Counted from the stretch's first letter, positions 9,808 to 21,300 are shown. The stretch: 64,000 nucleotides of DNA from Gnetum montanum (GCA_015680685.1 MNCI01002843.1:160075-224074); one strand, 5' to 3'. Notes: generated by a model from the letters alone, not told the origin. Made by a program: numbers and translations.

Positions 9808-11375
9808 GATCTCAAACTGCTCCTATATACCTGCATCACATGGGTCTATAAGTGGTTTGAGCTCTTGGTTTTGTTGAGGAGCTTGTGGTCATCTAGAATA
9901 TTCTAGAATTAATTTTGGATATGATTCTTCCCCTAGATTTGAATCTAACTCTTGGACTAATTTGACATGAGGTATGACATGATTTTCTGATGTGAACATG
10001 GACATAGCAACTGGTAGGAATATGATTGAATCCTAGTGTTTCTCTTCTGTAGGTTGATTCTCCCCTTGAAGAGTAACATTGGGATAAAAGAGTTGGTATT
10101 CGAGAAATGCAACATCACATGATACAAAAACACATTTTAAAGGAGGGTAGTAGCATTTATGCCCTTTTTGTGTAGGAGAATATCCTAAGAATACACACTT
10201 GAGGGCTTTTGCATCAAGTTTCCCATGATTTGGTTGAGCATTATGTACATATACAATACATCCAAAGACACAAGATGGAAGAGTGTTTAGAATTCATGTA
10301 GAAGGAAAGGCTGATAAGAGAAGACTTAGTGGAGTTTGATATTGAAGAGTTTTAGATGGTACTCGATTAATGAGATATGCAAAGGTGAGAATTGCTTCTT
10401 CCGAGAAGGATTGAGAAACATAGCTAGTAAACATAATTGATTAAGATACCTCTAGAATATGTGCATTTTTTCATTCTACAACCCCATTTTTTGGGGTGTA
10501 TAGGCACAAGAACTTTGGTGAAAGATTCCATGCTCACTTAAATATGCTTTAAGCTCTTGAAAAAAGTTTTCTTTATCATTATTTGAACAAAGAATATGAA
10601 TTGAGGATTAAAAGACATTTGTAACAAGCTTATGGAATTCTTTGAACAATGAGCTAACTTTGGATTTATCTCTCATGAGGTACACCCAACATACGCAAGT
10701 ATGATTATCTATGAAAGTTAAAAACCAACATCCCCCAATTAAATTTGGTACTCATGAAGGACCCCACACATCACTGTGAACAAGATGAGATAGAAAAGAA
10801 TGTTTATAAGGATGAGGAGGATGAGATGTTTGAATTTTTTTTGTATGAATAAAATTATCATACTTGAAAGAAAAAGGATCTTTATTAGTAAACATACGAG
10901 GACACAAATGTTTTAAATATGTAAAATTTTGGTGTCCTAGTCTTTTGTGTCAAAGCATTATCTCAAACTTAGGAATAAACTCAGAAGAGATAAATGAGGT
11001 TGTAGGGGATTCAAACTTTGATGGAGAACCTATACCAACAAGATAATAGAGGCCATGTCACTTCTTATCTTTGCCAATCATCCTCCCTGATGATAGATCC
11101 TAAAACTCACAATGAGAAGGAAAAAAGGTCATAACACAATTCAAGTCTCTGGTCAGCTTGCTAATTGAGAGCAAATTGCATTTTAAATTCATAACATAAA
11201 GCACTAATTTTAAAATGAGCCTAGGTAGTTTTACATCTCGACAACCTATAGCTGAGCTTGGCAAACCATCAGCCACTATGATTCAAATTTTATCCACACA
11301 ATCTTCATAAATACAAAATTCTTCTAATGAACTGGTCATATGATCGAAGGCTTATGTATCTACAATCCAACCATT
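9808..11375 (-). pseudogene. Inner copia protease, GAG-pre-integrase and integrase
   Basis: Read on the minus strand with frame changes. Near 11290-11375 is the protease active-site region (NGWIVDT then FDHMTSS), with a stop codon where the catalytic glycine should be. At 11030-11160 is the GAG-pre-integrase segment (CVMTFFPSHCEF, DLSSGRMIGKDKK, HGLYYLVG). Integrase follows at about 10200-10800 (HLVHSDVWGPS, the first catalytic D; NLIGGCWFLTFIDNHT; ELKAYLSEHGI). The linker between 9808 and 10200 is degraded. Stops are frequent. Confidence 0.75.
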
Positions 11376-11423
11376 TAAGAAGCCCTTGTAGGACAATAAG
11401 AAAGAGACAAGGCTAGTATTACT

Positions 11424-12175
11424 TCATTGGATAGCAACTGTAGTAGGAGATTTAGGAGTGGCCTCGGTTTCCTTTCTATTTTGGAAGAAATTTAGCAATT
11501 TCCAAAGTACCTTTAGATATTCATTAGTAAACAGGCTTGAGGCAGCCTTCATCTCATTGTTGGCTCCATGGTTTCTAATCTGTAGGCTTTTCATGTATAT
11601 CCCAACACATAGCCTTGGTGTGATAGGGCTTGTTACAATGCTTGCACCATAGGTATTTATCTTTTCCCTTTTGGTTCCTTTAGTTACCTCCTTCACAATT
11701 TGTAACTAGAGCTGAGTCATTTAATATCAAGTACTTATTCCTGAACTTCATCAAGATCCTTGTTAAGGCCCTACAAAAAATCAACAATGTGATCTCTTTC
11801 CACCATTTTGTTATACATGATTGCATCATCAGGAGATTTCCAAGTCACATTATGAAATACATAAATTTCTTGCCATAGTTCTAAGAGGGTATTGAAATAT
11901 TTAACGACTGATGAGTTATCTTGTCGAGTACTGTGGATGGTAGACTGGACTTCGAAGCTTTGTGAAATGTTTTCAAGATCTGAATACATTTCTTTTATGA
12001 TATCCCAGATCTCCTTAGTTATATAATAAAAAAGATAAATCTTTCCAATTTTTGGCTCCATTGAATTGATCAACCAAGCCATCATTGTTGAGTTTTCCAC
12101 CTTCCATTTGCTATACGTGGTGGAACTTTCTTTAGGCATGGAAGTTGCTCTTGTCAGGTAGCCCATTTTACCCCT
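11424..12175 (-). pseudogene. Inner copia gag with CCHC zinc knuckle
   Basis: The 11771-12166 frame has the copia gag core: a KWKVENSTMMAWLINSME segment, IYLFYYITKEIWDIIKEMYSD and SVVKYFNTLLELWQEI. The zinc knuckle follows near 11580-11650 in the order C-K-H-C-x4-H-x4-C (WCKHCNKPYHTKAMC), intact in sequence but in another frame from the core. The region just below 11771 is degraded. This is the nucleic-acid-binding capsid protein of the element. Confidence 0.8.
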
Positions 12176-12394
12176 CTATTTGATCATGAGTAGGATTGAT
12201 TGATAACATTCACAAAAATTATTTTCATTTAGTCAATGTATGGTGATTTCAAGAGAATGATTTTCTGTTTGAGGAGGAAAGGGATAAGGGTGAAGTTCAG
12301 ATAGTCAGAATCAAGGAGGATTCCACTATAGAGAATTTAGGTGTCATGCTTGTCATTTTTGTTTGCCGATTGGGTTCTTATGCTGATGAAAGAA

Positions 12395-12409
12395 CCAACT
12401 TTGATACCA
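12395..12409 (-). other. Inner copia primer-binding site (initiator tRNA-Met type)
   Basis: The minus strand reads TGGTATCAAAGTTGG directly beside the LTR. Copia elements use TGGTATCAGAGC, so there is one mismatch in the first eleven bases. Confidence 0.85.
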
Positions 12410-12444
12410 TGAACACGAAGGAGAGAAGAAAATATTGAAAAAAT

Positions 12445-12483
<39 letters not shown>

Positions 12484-12655
12484 NNNNNNNNNCATTCATC
12501 TTGAATCAACAATTACAACAATTTATAGGAAAGAATTACAATAGGAAATTTGCTAAATAAGAAACAAGAGGTCTAGAAAATAATTAACAGAAATTGATTT
12601 AGAGAATCAACTAATTTTGGTAAGTTGACCTATAAAATCAAGCCCTAAGTTAACA
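12410..12655 (-). repeat. Inner copia 5' LTR with expanded CT run and gap
   Basis: Aligns with the 3' LTR at 7871-8109 but has a (CT)n expansion at 12449-12483 running into an assembly gap (12484-12492), and appears to have lost about 30 bp at its right end. The exact end is therefore uncertain. Confidence 0.75.
12484..12492. other. Assembly gap (9 N) in a CT microsatellite
   Basis: Nine N directly after a (CT)n run in the inner copia 5' LTR. The true microsatellite length is unknown. Confidence 0.95.
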
Positions 12656-14530
12656 TATTACACATAATATCTCTAATGATGTAACACCTCATCATGTATC
12701 TTTTCAAGTTAATAAAGAAAATTCAAAGGGTCATCCTCCTTGGGCAGGAGATATTGCTCTTGACTAATAGGATGATGTAAACAATACACAGGAAATAAGT
12801 ACAGGGAAAGATGTAAGTGAAGATGAGGAAATAGAGTATCAACATGATGCTTCATCAACTTCACAACTCTTAAGATGGTTTGGTTACATAAAAAATTACC
12901 CACTCGATTTTAAGATGAAATTCTAATCATTGAAGCTCAATCACTTACTTATGATGAAGCATGTGCATTTCTTTATCATTTAGAATGGAAGTGAGCAATG
13001 GATGATGAAATGTCTACTATTCATAAGAAGAAGACATATGAATTAGTTCAACTTCCATCTAATAGAAAACCAGTTGGATGTAAGCGGTGTTCAAAATTAA
13101 ATCTAGTGACCAATTTAAAGTATGTCTTGTTGCTAAGGGTTATTCCCAAAAGAAGAGAATTGATTATGATGACATCTTCTTCCCTATGGTAAAATTAAGA
13201 TCCATTAGATCATTGCTATCAATAGTAGTAGCTTATTATCTAGAACTTGAACAAATGGATGTAAAAACTACTTTTCTTAATGGTAATCTTGAGGAGGAAA
13301 TATATTTGCTTCAACCTAAAGGATATGAAGTGAAAGGGAAAGAGCGTATGTTGTGTCAATTGCTAAGATAATTGGATGAGCTCAAACAAGCACCAATTAT
13401 GTGGAATAAAAAATTTAATAAACACATGTTAAGTATTAGCTTCATTACTATTTAGGAAGACTCTTGTGTATATGACAAAAATAAAAATTTAAAAATCTTA
13501 ATTTTATTGCTATATATCAATGACATGTTAATAGCAGGAAGTAACATGGATGAAATTAAAAAGTTAAAAAGACTTCTTTCTTCTTGGTTTGAGATGAAAG
13601 ATCTTGGTGTTGTTAACAGAATTTTGGGCATGGAAATTAAAAGAAATTCAAATAATAAAAAACTTTGGGTTAGGCAATCTACATATGTATAAAACATCTT
13701 TAAATGATATAATATGCAAGATGGTAAGCCTGTGACAACACCTTGTGAAATTGGGATGAAACTCTCAATTGAACAATGCCCCAAGACAAATGATGAAAAA
13801 GAGCTCATGATGAAAATTTCGTATGTGAGTGTTGTTGATAGTTTGATATATGTAATGGTTAGTACTAGACCTGATATTGCATACATTATTGGAAAGCTTA
13901 GAAGGTATATATAAAATCCAAGGAAACAACACTAGATTGCTATAAAATGAGTTTTCTGGAATCTTCACGGTACTATGAACTTTGGTATTTTTTATCAAAG
14001 TGATTCATCCATTCTACATGATTATGTGAATGCTGACTAGGATGGGAATCTAGATAATAGAAAATCAACTAGTGGATATATGTTTAATATCTTTGGTGGT
14101 GCTATCTCTTGGAAAAGCCAAATATAGTCTTATGTAGCTTAGTCTACTATTGAAGCAGAATATTCTGCTACAAACTTAGCTAGTCAAGATGTAACATTGC
14201 TTGAGAGATTAGTGTTGAACTTGGGATTCATAACAAAATTATCAAAATTGGTTGTGATAACCAAAGTGCAATTTATATATCCTAGTGTCCCACTTTCCAT
14301 AGTAGGACAAAGCATATAGAAATACATTATCACTATATTCAAGGGTAGATAAATGAACAAAGGATTCTTCTAGAAAAAATTAAGACAAAAGAGAATATTG
14401 CTAATATGATGACAAAACCTTTTTGTTGAAAAATATTTATAGTGTCAAATAGTTGTTGATGTCATGAAAGGTAATATTATCTAAGGTCTGGATCAAGCTT
14501 CACGATAGCTTTGCCTTCAAGAGGGAGAAT
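12656..14530 (+). pseudogene. Outer copia reverse transcriptase and RNase H
   Basis: RT starts near 12998 (DDEMSTIHKKKTYELVQLP) and continues in 13087-13371 (KARL-like CLVAKGYSQKK, YDDIFFPMVKLRSIRSLLS, MDVKTTFLNGNLEEEIYL). The catalytic box at about 13513-13530 reads Y-I-N-D, again missing an active-site aspartate. The 3' part of RT is in 13507-13692 (MKDLGVVNRILGMEI) and 13714-13914 (SVVDSLIYVMVSTRPDIAYIIG). RNase H follows to about 14340, with STSGYMFNIFGGAISWKSQ and STIEAEYSA. There are many stops, including one inside the first RNase H motif (NAD then stop). Confidence 0.85.
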
Positions 14531-15002
14531 TGTGAGTAAAGTGAAGGCAACTGCTATTCACATAAGCTCAAATATTATCATCTCTTTGATTATGAGCACT
14601 ATCTTTTTGTAATTGTATGGTACAATAATTATGTTATAATATAATGCAGTGTTAACTACAGATATTTGCAATATAGTTAATGTAAACTATTGTTCATCTT
14701 CGTCATTTTACTACTATTAATATCCAATTTACATTTGGTTAACACTACATGTAGATTCCCATCCCATACTATAAATATGGTTACAAGGATGTCTTGAAGG
14801 GAGTGTATTTAGCCTTAATCCTTGTGGTATCTTCTTTCTCGTTATCTACTGTTCATTGTGATTGAGAAATTTTCTCTAAAATGACATAAAGATCCAGGAG
14901 CTTGTTTATTGCTGGGATTTTTCTCATTTTCCCTGGGATATATTCTTTTGTTTTTCTAGTGATTTCTTTTTCACTATTATCATGAATGATCTAAAAATCA
15001 CA
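14531..15002 (+). repeat. Outer copia 3' LTR (472 bp)
   Basis: It starts TGTGAGT directly after the polypurine tract and ends TCACA, so the ends are inverted repeats (TGTGA...TCACA). It contains a TATAAATA box at 14770-14777. The mate LTR is not in the window, so the right end is inferred from the terminal symmetry. Confidence 0.65.
14770..14777 (+). promoter_or_regulatory. TATA box in outer copia 3' LTR
   Basis: TATAAATA on the plus strand, midway in the LTR, in the expected orientation. Confidence 0.5.
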
Positions 15003-15690
15003 ACATGCTCCCAATTATGCATATCAAAAAATAGATCCCATCAAATGAGAAAGCAGATGGTTGCCAAAGTCACCACTTACATACCCTACTCTTAGCCTCC
15101 CCCTACCTCCTTCAGTCTTAACAGGTATCCATGAAGGATGGTTGAATGCTAGAAGGACAAATCTAGAGGCTATAAGTGAATAGTGCTCTACATTTATGGT
15201 TGATTTCTAAATGCAAGCATAGGATCAAGAGGGTATGCAATAACATGAAATGGTTGAACACTTGGAAGAACATTCATCTTTATTTGCAGTTTGATTATGA
15301 CCTTAACTTCCATAAACTTCCTCTCACATTCATCCCAGTTACAAACACACTATAAAGTATGTAAAAGATTGCATGTAGCTTCAGGAAAATCTGGACGAGG
15401 GGTGAACGCTTGCTTGTAGCTCCTTATAGTAGCTTCCAAATGTTTGATGGTATTCATCATTGGCCTATTGCTAATTACTCAGGGCCAATGTTAATGGTAA
15501 TGCACATAGTAGTGTGAATGGTCATCTTGGGCATTTTCTGCATACCAATTCTATTTTAGTTGGTGACTGTTCAAGCTTTTCTTTATGACAGCCTAACTAT
15601 ATAATGCTTTGACAGCCTAACTATATAATGCTTTTCCCCTGAAAAGGCACTACAGCAATGTACTCTTAGCTTCTAAACAATTTTGGGAAG
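15003..15690. other. No recognisable gene
   Basis: No long ORF, LTR end or familiar protein motif. A short direct repeat (GACAGCCTAACTATATAATGC) occurs twice in a row near 15586-15632. Confidence 0.5.
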
Positions 15691-15699
15691 CTTCATTTC

Positions 15700-16205
15700 T
15701 GGAACAACGCTAGTTGATGCTACAGTAGCATCTTTTAGGTATCTCACAAATTCAGAAAATTCAGTTTTGGAATGATGTTGTTTGGATGCTATAGTAACGT
15801 CATTTCAGTGTCCTCACAAATTCAAAAAAATTTGAAAAAATTTTGATTCTGGAATGATGTGGGTTGACACTATAATTGCATCATTTCAACATCCTCACAA
15901 ATTCAGAAAGTTCTGTTTTTGGAATGACACTATTTGGATGAATTCGGAAAGTTCTATCTTTGTAATGACGTGGGTTGATGCTACAGTAGCATCATTTCAG
16001 TATCCTCACAAATTTGGAAAGTTCCAGTGTTTGAATGACGCGGGTTAACAATACAGTAGCATTATTTTGGCATCAACCCATTTTGGAAAGTTTTGATTTT
16101 TAACAGACATTGGGCTGGATGTTGTAGCAGCGCCCTTGTGGTGTCCGAACCATTTCAAAAAGTTTCGACTTTTAACGGACATCTGAATGATTTCGAAAAC
16201 TTTCT
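15700..16205. repeat. Degenerate 70-80-bp tandem array with palindromic core
   Basis: About seven diverged units, each with a GATGCTACAGTAGCATC-like near-palindrome (starting near 15716, 15785, 15866, 15977, 16047, 16118), followed by CCTCACAAATTCGGAAAGTT and TTTTTGGAATGACG-like segments. Spacing is 69-81 bp, with one partly deleted unit. It resembles the palindrome arrays upstream of TATA boxes in the LTRs of this window, so it may be a U3 relic of another LTR element. No LTR ends were identified. Confidence 0.7.
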
Positions 16206-16740
16206 AATTTGAACTGATGTTAAAGGCCTTGAAGGTGGTGGTGTTGTTGTTATTGATAATGATGATGATTTTGCGGTAACGGTGGTGGAGGAGGCTGATA
16301 CGGTTGAATCTGGCCTACTCTAATGGCCACAACAATGTCCATTCCCCCATGTTATCATTAAAGCGTCGAGATCTGTAATCACTCGCATATGGCTGCCGCG
16401 ATCTGTAGTCCTCCCGTATGATCATGATAAGGGGTAGGAGGTGCTACTGCCTCACCACAAAACTTAAGTAAAATTTCAAAATCTATATCTCGGTTCTGGC
16501 CTGCAAAAACCCACAATCGAGTCTTGAACAAGGAAAACATGATTTAGAGCCTTTGAATAAAGAATGACAAGAATGGGAACCAGGGCATGAGGAAAAAAAA
16601 CGTAGACACTGGGCATCTACACCGCTATTGTGGGAGTTGGGAAAAAGTAAACTTGACTACTATTGGGTACCCAAAACCAAAACCAGATTGCAGCACCTAT
16701 TGCACTTCCACTCTCAGTTTTGTGCATTGTCCTCCAAGTC
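16206..16740. other. Gene-poor segment, weak Arg/Ser-rich coding trace on the minus strand
   Basis: The minus strand near 16290-16440 can be read as a short Arg/Tyr/Ser-rich peptide (REDYRSRQPYASDYRSRRF) and, in another frame, as a Pro/His-rich one. This may be an exon relic or a gag fragment; it cannot be identified. The ATG-initiated reading frame from 16587 shows no eIF4A similarity until about 16744. Confidence 0.3.
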
Positions 16741-16743
16741 AAG

Positions 16744-17556
16744 GTGCATGCATGAGAGGAACAAGTATTCATGAGGACTTGAGAATTCTTCAAGCCAGTG
16801 TCCATGTTATTGTGAATACACCTGGAAGAGTTTATGATATGCTTCATCATCGTGCCCTACATCCCAATTCCATCAAAATGTTTATTCTTGATGAGGTTGA
16901 TGAAATGTTCTCTTGTGATTTCAAGGATGAAATATACGATATCTTTCAGCTTCTTTTATCAAATCTGCAAGTAGAGGTATTGTCCGCAACAATGTCACCT
17001 GAGGCATTGGAGATCACAAGAAAGTTTATGAATAATTTGGTAAGGGTGCTAGTTAAGAGAGATGTGTTGACGTTGGAAGATATTAATCAATTTTATGTGA
17101 ATGTGGATAAGGAAGACTATAAGTTGGAAATCCTATGTGATTTGGATGAGACTTTGGCAATCACAGTGTTGTTTTTATCAACACTAGAAGAAAGGTGGAT
17201 TTGGCTTACCGACCACATGTGGGCACATGACCACACCATGTCTACCACTCACAGTGATATAGATCAGAATACTAGGAATATCATCATGAGGGAATTTAGA
17301 TCTAGTTCCTTCAGGAGTTCTAATCACTATGGATCTTTTGGCCAGAGGCATTGATTGTTAGTAGGTGTCTCTTGTAATAAATTATGACGTGCCAACTGAA
17401 CCTGAGAATTACCTTCACCGTATTGGTTGTAGCGGAAGGTTTGGTAGGAAATGTGTTACGATCAATTTTGTTACCAGGGATGATAAAAGAATGCTTTAGG
17501 ATATCCATAGGTTCTACAATGTGATAACTGAAGAATTACCTTCCATTGTCACATAA
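16744..17556 (+). pseudogene. Processed pseudogene of translation initiation factor eIF4A (DEAD-box helicase)
   Basis: The source gene encodes the ATP-dependent RNA helicase of the eIF4F cap complex. Recognisable from N to C: a TPGRVYDML motif (Ib, near 16818), D-E-V-D in place of the D-E-A-D box at 16890-16901, S-A-T at 16983-16991, [11 protein letters not shown], a [14 protein letters not shown] block, and then, after a frameshift near 17310, [15 protein letters not shown] followed by C-S-G where H-R-I-G-R-S-G is expected, and the C-terminal FYNVITEELPS with stop at 17554-17556. The N-terminal third (Q motif, Walker A) is missing. No intron-like interruption occurs across the conserved span, pointing to retroposition. 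The walker B change, the R-to-C change in motif VI and several stops make it non-functional. Confidence 0.85.
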
Positions 17557-18282
17557 TATAATTGATATATTGACAAAGATCAAGCTGTACCTATTTTAAT
17601 AGTGTGCATTAGATATGTTTTATGGATCTTTCTTACTTTTCTTATGGTTCAAAGAATTTAGTGTAGTAGAGGATGTGTTCTTAATGAATATTTTTGGAAA
17701 CATGTATTTTACTTTGGTACAATTTAAGTTTTTGAGATTTAGGAAAGGAGAAATTTAATTATTAATGCAATTTCATGTGGAAATTTGGGATTTGGAATGT
17801 GTATTAATTCAACAAATCATGATGCATGGAAAATCATATTTCCCTTGCTTAGAATATGCATGTAATGATAAATGAGTTTAATAATGTTTATTTTGCATCA
17901 TGAGCCATTTTCAAAACAACAAAATGGACCTCAAATCTTTTATGATCATGTCATTGCTAATCCTTAAAATTATGCATCACCAAGATGATTGTGATGCATC
18001 TCCTTATTTATCATTTGAATAGTTACAATTCCTTTAAATAATAATTATAAGGGTTATTTACCCTCAAGACATTGGTCAAATTGTTCAAGCCTACCTTTCC
18101 TTATTCCAAGTTGTTGGATACTAAACAAACTCAGCATGAATTTTGGCTAACTTATAATTTGGTTACCTTGTCAAAATTGTTAATTTTTCATGCTTTATCA
18201 ATTTTAAGGTTGTTTCATGCTCTAACAATTATATTTATGGCTATTCCTAGTGCTAATGATTGCATGTTTTTATTGTTCATAG
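17557..18282. other. AT-rich sequence after the eIF4A pseudogene
   Basis: The first 150 bases or so may be the old eIF4A 3' untranslated region, but no poly(A) remnant or target-site duplication is visible. The rest contains nothing recognisable. It ends in a T-rich stretch with TTCATAG, an acceptor-like sequence. Confidence 0.35.
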
Positions 18283-18504
18283 GTCCAAAGTTATGATGGT
18301 GATGGCTTTGGTAATGAGGTTAACAGTGATTCTCCTTCTCCTTCCACAACATCAATTTTGTCCACCGATGGACATCTTCATACTTTGTTGTTTATCATTT
18401 TGCCTATTGTAGCCTTAGGGACTATACTAGTTATTAGCCTTTTTGCTATCTTGTCGTATTGTAATAGTGTTATACTTTTGTTATTGTTCCATCACATGGT
18501 GTGA
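18283..18504 (+). pseudogene. Orphan terminal-exon-like ORF with one transmembrane segment
   Basis: A 73-codon open frame runs from the base after an acceptor-like TTCATAG to a TGA at 18502-18504, without an ATG at its start. The peptide begins with an acidic/polar part (YDGDGFGNEVNSDSPSPS), then has a strongly hydrophobic stretch (LLFIILPIVALGTILVISLF) that would span a membrane, and ends in a Leu-rich tail. This composition fits the last exon of a type I membrane or cell-surface protein better than any TE product, but I do not recognise the family. No upstream exon was found. A second possible exon around 18640-18828 is even less certain. Confidence 0.3.
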
Positions 18505-19045
18505 TCATGGCTATTAGTATGGACATTCTTGATTATACGGAAAAATGTTTTCTTGTTAAAGTTTCATAAATATCTTTTGTTTCACTTTATATTTTTCTTG
18601 CATAAAAGGCTACAAGTTAAAACAATAGGGCTGCCAAGCAAGATAGCTAGTAGTTTGGCTAACCAAGGTCTCCCCAGGATTAGGTTTAATCTTGGTGTTT
18701 CTTGCACCACAAGGAAATCATCTAATATAGGAAGCTATTTCCTAGCAAGAAAATCCAACAAAATTAATACTCTCACCTATACACATGATCCATTGAATGA
18801 TTTAAGAATTGAGGTGGAGGTGCTCTGAATGTGTTCGATCAAGCCCAAGCATTCTACAATAGGAAAGGAGATAACATTAGTAGTTGTCCCATCATTTACA
18901 TGTACCTAAGCATTTTATATTGGCTAACTCTTATCGTTATAAACAAGGGAGCTCTTAATACAAACTAAGGCTTCACGATGGGCACGAGAGGTTACAACTA
19001 AATCATATAAGCTCAAAAAGGTGTTCTTCTATTTAAGTGAAAGCT
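18505..19045. other. No recognised gene
   Basis: There is a plus-strand open frame at 18529-18828 with a Lys/Ser-rich, unremarkable peptide. It has no recognisable domain and may be chance or a relic exon. Confidence 0.3.
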
Positions 19046-19049
19046 TAAC

Positions 19050-21300
19050 CTACTCCATGGCAGTGAGAAAGCCTTTGTCATTATTCATTATTTTATGGTT
19101 CTTGTTATCTTTTACTTCCTCCATTCTACCTAAGATTTTCAACTCATGTTTAAGCATTTGTGGCTTAATTCCCTTTCCCTCTTCTTGTTGTTTATCATCC
19201 CCTTTAGATTGACTTGTTGAAGCAGCTTGAGTATCAAAGCTCATGGGTATAGCTTCAATGGGTGCAGGCTTCAGTGGGCCTACTTCCTTCCATATCTTTG
19301 TCTTTGCATTTTTTTTAGCTTTTGTCTTAGGAGCTAGCTTCTTACATTGTTTCGTCAATGACTTCTTGTTATCTAATTGTGAAAGGGTTAGGGCCTTAGC
19401 CACCATAGGAGGATGTTGGTCATCTTGAATTGTGGACTTAATAGTGGTAGGAGGGGGCACTTTGATAACAAATGGTTCTTTGGAAGGCATTGATAATGGT
19501 ATCCTTATGATAAAAGGAGCCCTTGAACTTGATGAAATTAAAGCCCTTTCATCATAAGAAGGCACTCGAATCAAAAATGACTCCCTGGTGGATTTAGGAT
19601 TGTTGCTAACGTTAAATGTTGCTATTGTATAGGGATCATTGTTAGTGTTCAAGGGATACTTGTATACTTGCATGTGTTGGTTCTTAAGCCTAACAAGGTT
19701 GGAAGTGTCAAACACTAACTCTTCATTATCTATCATCTTTTGCAATCATCCTTTAAGACCAAGCAAAAATTAGTGTCATGATTGGGCAATTGATGATAGT
19801 GGTAGAATCAATCTAGTCTGAAATATGTTGGCACTAGTGGATCATCCTTGGTTACTACAATAGGATCCTTAGCAATCTTACACAAATGGTCATGCTTCTT
19901 GCAGGTAATCTCAACCATTTGCTTATACTGGATACAACCACTTTTGAGCAAATACTCAAGAATCTTAGATAGTTTCAAGGGAAACTTCATATATTTGGAT
20001 TGATCCTTCCTCTTAAAGTTAGGTCTAAATTGGTTATATGTAAATGTCCTAGACGTTGAGGGCTAAGTGGTGGTCGTAGGGACCTTTGGTTGATTTGTTT
20101 ATAACCCTTGTGTAGTTTTAGTTTCTTTGGCCACAGTGGCCACAACTATATGATTTTGTTTTACTTTATTTCTATATTTTCAAGTATATTAAGTCTTGTA
20201 TGCCACATAGGCAGGGTCATGGTTGGCTTCAATAGCATCCTCTATGTTCCTCATTTATGCAAAAAACATGACTAAGGGATTGCACATCTAAGTAATAGAG
20301 TTTGAACTTAATAATGTCATTAACCATCCTTTTGAATATGGCCAAAAGATGTGTCTCAGCTATGGTTTTAGAAATCTCATTGAGAAGAGCATTCCATTAT
20401 TTTATGAACTTCTGCACAATTTGAAGGAGCCATTTCTTAACCTTCATTAGTTGGTGAAGAGTCATATTGGGTTTCAAGTTATACTTGAAACAGTTAACAA
20501 ACTACAAAACTAAGCCTTCTAGAGAGGTAATGAACCCTCTAGGTAATGCGTGGTACCAATCCAAAGCTTTCCTAGTGAGGGACATAGGAAAGACATGCAT
20601 AACAATATGAGGTTAAGCTTGTAACAACAAACACCTAGAATGAAAAGTAATGAGATGTGAGTTGGGATCATCCTCATGATTGTATTTGGTGAACTAGGGA
20701 TGGGAATACCCATGGGAAGGGTTATCTAGGGGATGGTAGGACTAACAGAATCATCCTAGTAGAAGTTCATTATCTTAACTGTTTAAGTAGTAGAGGTTTT
20801 AAGATTTCATAGCTCTTCGGTGAAGTCTTGGATCTTTTGAAAGGCTTGATCTAGACCTTGGGAAATCCCCATGGGTTGTGATGTTTATGTAGATGACTAT
20901 GGAAGGAGTTGGAAAGCTCAGGGCCATGCAATAGGCATTACTAGCAATGGAAGAGGATAGGTGATCATGGTTGGAGGGGGCTTAAATAATGAAAAGGAAG
21001 TCTACATTGGCACTTGATGAATAGAAAGGGGAAATAGGAGCCCACCGAGATAGAGAAGGGATGAGAGGTGGCAAAGACCATGAGTGATGGTCATGCAAAA
21101 AGTGGTTGTGTTGCAAAGGGCATGGTTGACAACAAGAAGGCCAATTAAGACACAGGCTAAGACTAACGTATGGCTATAATGGGTGTTGACCTAGACATGG
21201 AGAGGTAGGTTATGGAACTAGTTTCACAAATGAGGTAGGGGATGTGAAACTAGATGCCATTATTTGGGGAGATGATTGTTTGAAGAGGCTCCCAATAAAT
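19050..21300 (-). pseudogene. Tat-like Ty3/gypsy gag remnant (element A)
   Basis: Read down the minus strand: a coiled, Gln-rich lead-in near 20780-20880 (LDQAFQKIQDF); the gag core at about 20500-20710 with FTKYNHEDDPNSHLITFHSR and a H-V-F-P-M-S-L-T-R-K-A-L-D-W-Y-H segment, the usual shape of the retrotransposon gag domain; a Y-H-Y-H-x-x-P-N-H-x-T-x-x-C-x-x-L-K motif near 19745-19810, the spacer found before protease in Tat-lineage gags; then a 231-residue open frame (19050-19745) rich in Lys, Pro and Ser. No protease or pol follows. Several stops interrupt the core. The 231-residue frame being open is notable in such a decayed setting. Confidence 0.6.

Larger units (their letters stand above)
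7871..12655 (-). mobile_element. Inner Ty1/copia element, nearly full length, nested antisense
   Basis: LTR-like direct repeats at 7871-8109 and 12410-12655 flank a minus-strand copia gene order: gag, protease, integrase, RT, RNase H. A TGGTATCAAAG primer site lies next to the right LTR and a purine tract next to the left one. Its insertion splits the outer plus-strand copia element. All domains are recognisable but carry stops. Confidence 0.85.
6797..15002 (+). mobile_element. Outer Ty1/copia element, 5' truncated and split
   Basis: Two plus-strand pieces belong to one copia polyprotein: GAG-pre-integrase and integrase at 6797-7870, then RT and RNase H at 12656-14470, followed by a polypurine tract (CAAGAGGGAGAAT near 14518-14530) and a 3' LTR at 14531-15002. 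They are separated by a minus-strand copia element inserted at 7871. The 5' part (gag, 5' LTR) is not in the window. GP1 abuts the truncated end, which suggests GP1 inserted into this element. Confidence 0.8.

Noticed and set aside
16587-16743. N-terminus of an eIF4A-like protein starting at the ATG at 16587
   Set aside because: The encoded residues do not resemble eIF4A; similarity starts only near 16744.
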